From: Nematopogon swammerdamellus
Lineage: Eukaryota > Arthropoda > Insecta > Lepidoptera > Adelidae
Direction of reading: 5' to 3'
Length of the DNA: 64,000 bases
Assembly (NCBI GenBank): GCA_946902875.1
Contig: OX336340.1
Span: 9,839,566-9,903,565 of the forward strand
A program made the position numbers and the translations under genes. Positions 23,872 to 34,200 of the stretch are shown here, one piece after another. How positions within the stretch are numbered: position 1 is the first letter of the stretch; each line of letters begins with the position of its first letter. The notes beneath the pieces were generated by a model. That model was not told where the DNA came from. It saw only the letters and a program-made list of their open reading frames with translations, and ran no database searches.

Positions 23872-25808
23872 GCAATTATGTACGGCGGCTAGGGCGACGT
23901 GGGGTCTCAACTCGGAGATAATACGGACCATCTATATATCGGTAATAGAGCCTATATTACTCTACGCAGCCCCAGCCTGGGCAGAGATCGCGAACAGAAA
24001 ACATGCCCAAAACAAACTCGGCTCTCTGCAAAGAATGTTCGCAATCAAGATCACGAAAGCATATAGAACCACTTCTTACACGTCGAGTATTCTCCTGGCG
24101 AGGCTGATACCGCTAGATCTCCGCCTAAAAGAGAACCACCAACTTTACATAACAAAAAAAAGGGGTACACTTCTAGAGGAAGCCGCAGATAGGGAGGCTG
24201 AAACTAATATACCCTTCGAAAAGTTGGACCATCCGGCGGTTGGCCTAGCGATGACGTACAAGTCCCTAGTAAGAATAGACCAAGCGGAAGAACAAGAATG
24301 CGATCTGGACGGCTTGTGTATATACACCGACGGAAGCAAAATAGGTGGCAAGGTAGGAGCGGCGATAACGTGCTGGAGGAACGGCGTCGAAATTGGCAGC
24401 GGGAAGTATCGCTTGGAAGACTTCTGCACCGTGTTTCAAGCCGAACTAGTTACGATACTAAAAGCGACGGAATGGCTTATTAAACAAGGTGCGAGAGCAC
24501 AGGCGTGCCTCCTCAGCGACTCCAAATCTTCCCTCGAGATTTTAACCAATCGTAACACATACCACCCTATATCATTCGAAATTAAAAACAATATTGCCAA
24601 GATTACGGGCTCGGGAGGGAGGTTAAACCTGTTCTGGCTACGTGCTCATATAGGCACACCAGGAAATGAGAGAGCAGATCTTCTCGCAAAAGAAGCCGCC
24701 ACAAAATTGAAAACCGCGCCGGTCTACTCGGACTTCCCAATATCGTATGCGAAAAAATGCATAAGGAACCGAACGCTGGCGGAATGGCAGGCCAGGTATG
24801 AAGAAAGTAAAACAGGAGAGTCGACCAGAACATTTTCCCTAACGTAAACGAAGCCTACAAAACACTCATAATATACCCAGCAAACTTTTGGAGATCCCAG
24901 ATTTGGACAGGCCACGGAGGAATAGCCAACTACTTGTTCAGGTTCAAGCTAAGAGGAGACCCTATGTGTCTGACATGCCCAAACAAGGAGGAAACTATTA
25001 AACACATCCTCAACGAATGCCCGAGGTTCGAAAAGCCTAGGAAAGAGCTGGAGGACATTTTGGACAAAACGCTGACCAAAGAAGACTGGCCAACTCTGAT
25101 GACAAGTAAGAGATCAAGCGAGGCTTTCAATAAATATATGGTACAAGTAATTAAAAGCTGTAGTAAGGAGCACAGCTCCAGATAGCATAGGATATAAATT
25201 AATTAATAAATTAACTAAGAAATATTGTAAATAATAATAAGAATAATTTAGTAAATAATATATAAATGTAAGCTATAGTATAATCATAATAATAATAAGG
25301 TAGAAACAATACAAACTAATAATATTAAGTAAGCGCAAAAAATGTAAAATCTGTAAACAAATAAATGTAAGGTATAATGTAAATAAGTAGGTAAAGAAAT
25401 AAGATAGACTAAAATATGTAATAGTAATAGGAAATAAAAATTAAGGATAAACAGATTAATATTATATAAGTTCTCCAACCTAAATATGTAAATGTCATAA
25501 GACAAAGATGCAAATACATAAAATAAAAGCAGTAAATTATAATATAACAAGGAAAAACATGTAATAGAAGGACACTTAATAAGTAAGCGTAAGAAGTAAA
25601 ATTAGCAAATAAGTAAATATAAGAATAAAGGATACGTCCCATCCTACTGGAAGGAGCGTGTAACCACGGTCGAGCGTGGTCCACCAGGCCGTGGGGACAC
25701 AGAATGCGACACATGATGGATGGATGGACGAATGCATGAAACTTACAAAGGCCCTTGATAATAAACACAAGGGAGATGTAATTAGGAACAAAAAAAAAAA
25801 AAAAAAAA
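23872..25808 (+). pseudogene. 5'-truncated TRAS/SART-like LINE between telomeric arrays
   Basis: Starts inside the RT thumb (VIEPILLYAAPAWAEI), followed by an RNase H domain with IYTDGSKIGG, FQAELVTIL, LLSDSKSSLE and GNERADLLAK (frame 24035-24847). A frameshift near 24840 shifts to a frame with TFPNVNEAYK-like sequence and a C-terminal zinc-knuckle motif CLTC...H...C, ending TAG at 25183. A ~600-bp 3' UTR and a poly(A) run (25789-25809) join directly to (CCTAA)n. The polarity and target match the telomere-specific R1-clade elements of Lepidoptera. It is more AT-rich in codon use than the element at 20958, so it is a different family. Confidence 0.85.
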
Positions 25809-25953
25809 ACCTAAACTAACCTAACCTAACCTAACCTAACCTAACCAAACCTAACCTAACCTAACCTAACCTAACCTAACCTAACCTAACCTAACCTAAC
25901 CTAATCTAACCTAACCTAACCTAATCTAACCTAACCTAACCTAACCCAACCTA
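25809..25953. repeat. Second interstitial (CCTAA)n array
   Basis: About 28 units with more variation than the first array (ccaaac, ctaatc), beginning right after the poly(A) tail of the LINE fragment. Confidence 0.95.
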
Positions 25954-25968
25954 CCTAGGGTTAGGTAT

Positions 25969-26110
25969 AGGCTACAATTATGTGTTCGTCGAAAAGCTAG
26001 GCGATATGGTTGTCGACAAGTCTGGTGACCACGTGCTCATCTCGTACGGCGAATGCAGAGGGGCAGCTGGGACGTCGCCGGTCGAACTGGACGACATATT
26101 TTTACTTTAA
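25969..26110 (+). other. Short unexplained open frame after the telomeric array
   Basis: A 47-codon open frame without ATG reads GYNYVFVEKLGDMVVDKSG... and ends DDIFLL before TAA at about 26107. Its base composition is coding-like compared with the flanks. It could be the end of another retrotransposon ORF or a stray exon. No family is recognised. Confidence 0.25.
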
Positions 26111-27646
26111 CGTTATTTAATTTTTAGTTTTCATTTGTATTAGTTGAAGTTTAGGCTAACCAAAGCATTGACTTATATATTATCACTGAACCAAAGTAGA
26201 CAGTTAATCAAACTATGTACAGCTCATTTTTTTCATAGTGCACTTGTTTTCTCCTGTTTTTATCGTTTCTATGGGAAGTCCTTGAAACGTTTGGTATAAA
26301 CAATAACTTATGTTGACTGCACTATACTAGCGACCGCGACGGTAACAAACAGTCGACACAAATCGCTTATGAAAAAAAATACATTTCCAGTATGATGAAT
26401 GTGTATGTTCGTGTGAAAAATAGCGTTAACTACTAGTACTAGGTACCTACCTATACGCGTACCTATATGATAAAGCAGTTAGGGGTGGTCTCTGGTCTCC
26501 CGCCCGTCTCCCCGACCGCGGGGACTTAGTCAAGTTACGTTCATGATGCCCACTGAGCAAGAGGTGCGGCCGGCTCGGGTAAGACGGCCGCCGATCACTG
26601 TTCTATGATGACGCCACCATTAGGAAATTACATGAAAAACTTACATATTAGGAACTAGCTGTGCCCGCGACTACGTCCGCGTGGACTTGATCTTTCTCAG
26701 CCTGTTATAAAACGCAACGTGACTCGGTCTGTCCGTTCGTTAGTATGATTCAATTGTTTTGGTGTTTTTTAATTGGGCAGGTTATAGATTTGATACGACC
26801 TACATAGTGAAGCCGCAACTAATCCTTACCTATAATAAAATCCAACGTCTGCTTTCTGTCTGTCTGAGTGTCTGTCTGTCCGCTTATAACTCGAGAACCA
26901 CTGAACCGATTTTAATAAAACAAAATTCTACGGATAGCTTGATTCTTCCCATCAACTATAGGCTACTTACTATCACGTTAAATGGCTTATGAGGTTAGCA
27001 GTGAAGTGAAATATGAGAGCGGGCGGAGCCGCGGGCACAGCTTGTTTAAACATATAATATGATTGGCTGACTCCTCCTTCATAAATATAATTTTGTAATA
27101 TCTTATTTTCAGGGTTCCTAATTCCTAACCAGCGCTGCTGGTAGGGACCCTGATAAAGTCGGTCAGAAGTATATCTGCCTGTCCGTCTGTCGGTTACAGC
27201 ACACAAAATATTTTTTGAAAAAAAAAACCAAAAACAAACTTTATAAACTGTATAGATTGAAATATATTAAATTTATCGTCCGAGGCTTCGGTCCGAGACG
27301 ATTCCAATACAAAAAGCGCAATAATACAAATAATTAACAAATATTTAATTACTCCGTCCATTGAAACATGAAACTAAATACGTAGGTACACAACAAACCG
27401 GTGAAGTGCAGGTTGTGCTTATTTGAAACGAACCCGCCTGTTAACATGGTTTGTTGTTTCCAATAACTATCAGGGTTTGCGTCACAGGCAGGAGCAATGT
27501 GTGCGGGAGTATGTAAAGAGACAGTGTGCAGTCAAGTGTGGAGAGGGGGAGTACGAGGTGCCATGTCGGCTTCCAGTTGATTGCACTAATGAAGGATAGC
27601 GGTCGGGTTTGCAACGATGGAATATTTACATTATTTTATTATGCAT
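26111..27646. repeat. Dispersed repeat fragments, no gene
   Basis: At 26655 begins aactagctgtgcccgcgactacgtc, the common 'gcccgcg' family. At 26835-27050 a unit with ctgtctgtctg and aactcgagaaccactgaacc ends in gccgcgggcacagcttg. At 27110-27200 is a fragment of the agggttcc family. The rest is AT-rich and unassigned. Confidence 0.5.
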
Positions 27647-28523
27647 ACTAGCTGTTGCCCGCCACTTCGCTCGCGTGAAATTCGTATTCCAAAAGAAGAA
27701 AGTAATTAACTAAGGGCGAGGTGGAAGGCCGAGCTGGGTTCACGTAAACGATATTATTTCTCGATGAAAGTAACGAAGTGGGAGGCCGAAGGTCGAGCTG
27801 TATTCTGGAGGACGATAAACCTTCTCGAAGAAAGTAAAGAAGGGAGGCCGAAGGTCGAGCTGTATTCTGGAGGACGATACACCTTCTCGAAAAAAGTAAG
27901 CCAGGGCGAGGCCGAAGGCCGAGCTGCGTTCAGGGAGACGATAAACCTTCCCGAAGAAAGTATTAAAGGCACGGCTGTAGGTCGAGTTGGTTGCAAGTAA
28001 GCAATATTCTGTCTCGATGAATGTACTAAGAGGGAGGCCCGAGGCCGAGCTGCGTTCAGGAAAACGATATCCTTAATGTAGTTTATACGAACGAAGCTCG
28101 GCCTTCGGTGTCGTCCTTAGTTACCCACTTTATTGGAGATTCATTATTTACCTAGACAAAGCTCGGGCTTCGGCCTCGCTCTTAGTTACTATCTTTGAGA
28201 AAGTACAGGTCGGTTAACTAAAGCTGCCACGTACACAGTACTCACACCAATGCAATTGCCCGCGTGCGAGTGAGACAGATCGGGTTTTCGTGATGCGTAT
28301 GTGCGACATCTCACTCGCTGGCGGGCAATTGCATTGGTGTGAGTACTGTGTACGTGCCAGCTTTAGTTAACCGACCTGTATATAGTTTAGCAATAGGCAG
28401 CTCGGCGTCGCCATTAGTTACTAAATTTCTTCGTGAAGCGAGCTCGGCCTTTGGCCTCGCCCTTGGTTACTTACTTTCTTCGAGATAGATAGCACGCGCG
28501 CGAAGCCGCGGGCAACAGCTAGT
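27647..28523. mobile_element. Element with 16-bp TIRs enclosing inverted GGCCGAAGG arrays
   Basis: ACTAGCTGTTGCCCGC at 27647-27662 is matched exactly by its inverse GCGGGCAACAGCTAGT at 28508-28523. Inside, the left half has five to six imperfect ~60-bp units (gaggccgaaggtcgagctgt, then a cttctcgaagaaagtaa segment), and the right half has inverted versions (agctcggccttcgg). A palindromic MITE splits the right half. The superfamily is not assigned. The two opposite ORFs at 27754-28000 are the tandem units. Confidence 0.65.
28206..28378. mobile_element. Palindromic MITE with TA duplication
   Basis: Arms of about 58 bp pair almost perfectly (caggtcggttaactaaagct / agctttagttaaccgacctg, then cacgtacacagtactcacac / gtgtgagtactgtgtacgtg), with a ~57-bp centre. 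TA lies on both sides (28204-28205 and 28379-28380). One C in the left arm is unmatched. Likely Tc1/mariner-derived. Confidence 0.82.
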
Positions 28524-28629
28524 GGTAATTTATAATATACAATAACGCTTCTCTGTAAACTAAGGCACGACTACGTCCACTTCAGAGTTGAGCAGACCTC
28601 GTGGCCGCATATAAGCCGCTAAGATAAAA

Positions 28630-28732
28630 ACATTTTTTTTTTCATGGAAACTAATACGGTTGGCTACAACACCTACAACATCCGTGATGTCAGCCCATAA
28701 CACCGGGTGAGCTAGGTGCCATGTCAGTGCAG
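28630..28732 (-). mobile_element. SINE 3' fragment, minus orientation
   Basis: Reads ttcatggaaactaatacggt, ggctacaacacctacaacat, ccgtgatgtcagcccataac, accgggtgagctaggtgcca, i.e. the reversed 3' half of the SINE seen at 8648. Confidence 0.75.
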
Positions 28733-29195
28733 ACAGACATACATTTGTTACGGAACCCTACTTTTATTATAAAATAACCGTCGGAGGACCATGGTTGAAA
28801 ATTGTAAAATTTAGTAGAACGGACAGACATACATTTGTTACGGAACCCTACATTCATTTTGAAATAAATGTTAAATTTTGTAGAACGGACAGACATGCAT
28901 TTGTTACGGAACCCTACATTCATCTTGCAGAACTTAGTAGAATGGACAGACATAAACGTGTTACGGAACCATACTTTTATTATAAAATAACCGTCGGAGG
29001 ACCTTGGTTGAAAATTGTAAAATTTAGTAGAACGGACAGACATGCATTTGTTACGGAATCCTACATTCATTTTGAAATAAATGTTAAATTTAGTAGAACG
29101 GACAGACATGCATTTGTTACGGAACCCTACATTCATTTTGCAGAACTTAGTAGAATGGACAGACATAAACGTGTTACCGAACCCTACTTAACAGT
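28733..29195. repeat. Tandem repeat array with ACGGACAGACAT units
   Basis: Units containing agaacggacagacatgcatt, tgttacggaaccctacattc and cattttgaaataaatgttaa repeat with periods of about 60-70 bp. A longer higher-order unit containing taaaataaccgtcggaggac recurs at about 28765 and 28980. Both strands stay open, giving ORFs made only of the repeat (RTDRHAFVTEPYIH). Confidence 0.85.
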
Positions 29196-29289
29196 TGCAC
29201 TCCGGGAGTGCCGGCAGATCCCGTGCCACTCTAACTTAACCCTTAATGCAATGACTTAAGGTTTCATTTTAAAAATGACGCTGACGCGA

Positions 29290-30320
29290 TGTCGCGATGT
29301 CATACATTTTTTACCCACCTAAAAAAGTGCCAAGCGCCGCTAAAGAAGTTTTCACTTCAAAAACCTCAGGGTTATCCCCGTTCAAATAATAAAAAAAAGA
29401 ATTTTCAAAATCGGCCCACAATTGACGGAGTAATCGCGTAACAAACACCCAAAAAAAGAAAACATACCGTCGAATTGAGAATCTCTTAGGTCTAAAGTAA
29501 ATTGCTCGTGAAGACAAATGCAACGAGCCCAAACACGATGGGTTTATCATGTGTAGTTTAGGAGTTCCTATGGCCACCGTCTGTCTCCATCATCAGACCA
29601 GCTCGATGGTACTCGTACCATAATAAATTAAGCGCACCTGGCCGGTCGGAAAAGATTAAAAATTTCAAATTTAGAATATTCATGAAACAAGGGTCCGAAT
29701 ATGTATCACTAGTACATCGATTTATGTATTTAAACAGGACAGAGAAAATTTCAAAATATTAGGTATTTAATACTGTTTAGTTTTTTTTTTTTTTTTTGAA
29801 ATCGGTTTAATATTTTTTAAAACAGTTTTTATTTCATTCTTTTTAGTAATATTATTAGTAATATTACATAAAAAAGAATAATCGAAATCGAATAATCAAA
29901 ATCGATTGAAGTGGTAGAGAATTATTCGCCATATGTGTCAGACTGCAAATTGCTGAATAAGTCCACATCACAAAAGTTTTGCTGCAGGTAACCACACACC
30001 ATACTAATTTATCAAACTGAAAATTGCCGAAAACGACCACATCACAAGTTTTGCTGAAGGTAACCACACACCATAGTATTATGTTGATTTTTCGAAAACC
30101 ACTGAACCAATTTCGATAAAATTGAAAAGGGACCACCTCGGAAGTATGACCTAACAAACAAAAAAAGAATTTTCTAAATCGGCCCTCAATTGACGGAGAA
30201 ATCGCGTAACAAACATAAAAAAAAAAAAAATACAAAAAAAAAAAAAAAAAACATACAGACGAATTGAGAACCTCCTCCTTTTTTGGAAGTCGGTTAATAA
30301 AGCTTCATATTTTTTAGTAA
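29290..30320. repeat. ~1-kb dispersed repeat, copy 1
   Basis: Shares most of its length with 35455-36475: landmarks cataccgtcgaattgagaatct, gagcccaaacacgatggg, ggtactcgtaccataata, aataatcgaaatcgaataat, ttttgctg(c/a)aggtaaccacac and the closing ggaagtcggttaa. It has no coding potential. The segment at 29520-29605 resembles the 130-bp satellite unit at 10961-11885. Confidence 0.75.
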
Positions 30321-30744
30321 TTTGATTTTGAATCCAATGAGTGGTTTTTGCGTGATGCGCGCACAAACGAACCAACAAACCAACAAACCGACAAACCGAC
30401 AAACCGACAAACCGACAAACAGACAAAAATTTCAAAAATGATTTTTTACGTTCTATTACTTATTCCTTCCGTCCCCCAGTTATTGTTTTTTTTAAATAGT
30501 TAATGTACAGACAGGGTAAGTCTGCGATTTTATTATATTTATAGATTGAGCAGCTGCTTCTCAACTCTGTCAGAACTAGGTGTACCTACATTATATTCAA
30601 ACTGTCTGTAGGGCCGCTACCCTTATCTTACAACTTACTGGGTAAACCCCGACCGGGTTGTACCACCGCGCCGCACTGAATGAAGGTCGATCAAAGATCT
30701 CAGGCTCGAGAGGCGATTTACCACTACACCTACGTAACGCAAAT

Positions 30745-30920
30745 TAAGCTACAGTACCCGGCACTAAGCAATGTACATCGAGCTTTAGAAAGAGACAATC
30801 CGGTTGTAGAGCGTCGTCTCTGTCGCACGAACTCGCACGTCTCTGTGCGACAGGGACGACGCTCTACGGATTGTCTATTTCGATGTTCGATGTTCATTAT
30901 TTACTGTCGCTTACTGTACG
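30745..30920. mobile_element. Palindromic MITE, copy 1
   Basis: gtagagcgtcgtctctgtcgca and tgcgacagggacgacgctctac pair around a short centre; outer parts (gcaatgtacatcgagcttta / tcgatgttcattatttactg) continue the inverted symmetry to acagta ends. A second copy lies at 63064-63197. Confidence 0.7.
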
Positions 30921-31094
30921 GAGATGATATGATGATACTCTCATAATAATTTTCTTCAAAACTCCCGAATACTCCACTCCTTTGAATAATTTGATCGTAG
31001 ACCATCGCTATGAAAAGTTTACCTAACTTTAATTGTTTATTAGCATGCTAGAATATTTTCCCCACAATTTTTATCAGTTCCATTCCATTAGAAT

Positions 31095-31295
31095 ATGCGC
31101 ACCAGTCCAGCACGTGGTGGGGGTTGTGGTGGCATCGTTGCGTTGTGGGCAGTTAGTGGCGTGCGGGCGAGCGGTCAGTTGGGTCAGTCCTCGCGGCACC
31201 ACCGTCGCGGTCGCCGCCTAACCGAAGTGCCCCCAACATGCCACCGCGGTCAACACGCGCCATCTTTGAAAAACGTTGAATGGGAACCGGCAGCC
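31095..31295 (+). promoter_or_regulatory. GC-rich 5' region of the RPGR-like gene (putative promoter/5' UTR)
   Basis: CpG-rich DNA (cctcgcggcaccaccgtcgc) immediately upstream of the predicted start codon, in contrast to AT-rich flanks. No TATA box or initiator is claimed; the role is inferred from position only. Confidence 0.4.
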
Positions 31296-34200
31296 ATGAC
31301 CGCGTATCCGGACGAAATACCAGGTAAATGTGGATTTGAGGATGATAATGGGAAAAGGGTCGCAGGGAAAAGGCAGCACTGCGAGGGACTATGTAGTGTA
31401 GACAAATGGGAAAATTCTTACACAAAGCACAAAGCCGGCGTAATTTAAATATTTAATTTAAATGTTTTAGGGTTCCGCTGTACGTTACGTCCGTGCGTCC
31501 GTCCGTGTGTTAGTTCCGCTCTGTATGTCTGTCAGAGCCAAAAACTAAACAAACACCTCGCTTGAAATTTACACGTACATATTATTGATTTTTCCAAAGC
31601 CGGATGTAATGTGAAAATTAGAATTGATCGTTTATTTCGGGGCTCTACACACATGTAAGGAGGATCGGAAACAAAAAAAACTTCCTCCGATCCACGTGAC
31701 ATCGCTGTTATTCTTCTTGCTCTTTTTTTAAATAGTGGGAACCAAACGAATAGGAAATTCATTTATTACTGCCAGTATCCAGTGACGGCGCTCTGCACGG
31801 TATAAAATGATGACTTATAATAAAACAAAAAAATTTGAAATTAGCGAGACATTTGAAGTTACTAGTTTGCATGCATCGTTATTATTCTAATTTAATTAGA
31901 TTTAAAATGATGTCCCACGTCATACATACATAATACAAAAAGTATCATTTAGACCACGTTTGTCCCTGGTCTATTCCAGAAAGTATTAAGCTTCTTTTAC
32001 CAAACAAAATCTAGTAACAAAACATTGTGACTTGCAAAGTTTGTTTGTCAGTTCTTCTTCGCACTGAATTAAAACTAGCGGAATTTTCGACATGTCCAAG
32101 CGTAGCTTACCTACCTATGGATGAAAATTATACAATAAACAGTCAGACAGTCAGTCAGTCAGCCAGTCAGTCAGTCAGCATTTTTGTGTCCACTGCTTGA
32201 CATACACCTCTACAATCTTTCTTCAGCCCTCCCGGCCTTTAGCGGTACGGACGGATCACTGATTATTGCCTCTGACTAAATTTATGTCGTAGTCCCACCT
32301 GGCGGGTGCATATCGTAGTTAAAGGAAGAAGAAGTACCTATACACTGATCGATGATAGGGTTTCGGAGTTATAAGTGAATATCCACGCGCAACTTTGGGG
32401 ATTGCTTCTTCTTCTTCTTAGTTGTGAGTGACGACGCCTGACGCCACAACTTGACAACGACACACATTGTTCTACATCATACATGAGGTTATCACTTCTC
32501 GGCAATATACCTATGTAGATAGCTTCGGAACCCTTTGCTCCCGAGTAAAACTCGCACCTGGCCGATTTATCTTTGTGTAGTTGTTTGACCAGTGAATTAA
32601 TTGTATTTGAATTATTTCATGTTGTGTAGGTACTGTGTGAGGCCCGTACTTAAAAAGAATTACCCCACTGCGTCTCTCCCCGTGCATGTCGTAAAAGGCG
32701 ACTAAGGGATAAGGACGAAATGCTGTGCTAAAGGTCGACAGGTTTGCCACCTCTCATCTTGGCACGGTCCTTCCACCGAGTCGTGAAGCAGGTGGGTCTT
32801 TGTGCCTTACTTGCTGCTTGATAGTTATCTTGTCCGAATACTTTGCTAAACGTGGTGGTCGATGTTGTGTTGCAATTTTCCACAGAGTTCTTGCAGCACA
32901 ACATCGATTACTCTGCTTACACTGATTTCGGGATACAGTGTGTGTGGTATGTATGTATGAATTATTTCGTTTGTCACTCTACTTATTGGTTTATCATACG
33001 TAATGTAAAAAGCATAAAGGCAGAAATACCTATCTGTACAATTAATATATTCGGAAGATCACAACCAGGGCGACTGGCTGCCTTCGGCCTCACTCATAGT
33101 TACTCACTTTCTTTATCGTCTCTAGAATACAGCTCGGCCTTCGGTCATACAGAAAACATGAAGAAGGTTTATGATGATCTACCATCCAGAATCCATTTCA
33201 GAAACTGGAACGAATAATATAATATTAATCTACCCTATCTATTTAAATAAGCAATTTAATTAATCAAAGCAAATATATTTGATCAGTCAGTCGGTGTCGG
33301 TGCTGTTGGTTTCAGCAACTTTAACTGAGGCCCGGTTGAAACCAAAAGCTCGCACTTATGTCATACATAGTATGTCGTACAACATGGCATGTATGGGCGT
33401 ATGGCATAGCATTCGCTACGATTTGTCACGAAAATGTGGTCACATCCAAAAATATTCCCAGTATAATGTGGCAATTTCTATGTACCTATAGTGCCCGGGA
33501 CGGATCTCGGCGTGTCGTCGCCGCAGCGGGCGACCCGCCACGCGAATAAACTATACAAGTACGGTGCGAGTGCGAGGGAGAACACCGACGAACCGCTGCG
33601 GCGGCGACACGCCAAGATCCGCCCCGCGCATTATACCTATCCAATAAAAGCCTAACACCTTCGTGCGTGTTCTTAAGGCGGACGTCACTTCAGGCGCCCG
33701 TCTCGGCGTTCGGTCAAATTAACGACCACCCACATTATAGTCCAAGAAAATGTAAAGCACCCCTTTTCAGCGCTCACGAAACTTCCGTTCCTTCGACCTT
33801 CAGTGAAAGTGAATTTAGGCACTCGACAGATGATATCCTCGGATTGGCTACCTGTAAAGGGGCCTTGGTATTTCTAACAATAGCAAACACGCAATGAAGT
33901 AGAGATAATTTAAAGCGCCTGAAAATTTGCCTACGCATACCTTTCCATAATGTGGTTAGCAAACAAACAAAATTATAACCGAGGCGCTAACGCAGGTTTA
34001 CTCGGCCAGTTATACAATTTTGTAATTCCACTTTACAACGTTGTCTACACTTATTTTATCAAAACTGACGTCACTTAGATTAATGCTTACTTTACTATAC
34101 TTTTCGATTAATACTTAAAATGGCAAATTCTTTGATTATTTGATCTTATATATATGCGCGTAGGCGACAGTCAATATTGTTGTATAAGAAAAAAACTATT

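Noticed and set aside
28690..29259. 154-158 codon ORFs with RTDRHAFVTEPYIH repeats
   Set aside because: Translation of a tandem DNA repeat, open on both strands.
31153..31425. Minus-strand ORF over RPGR exon 1
   Set aside because: Shadow in GC-rich 5' DNA; no recognisable content.
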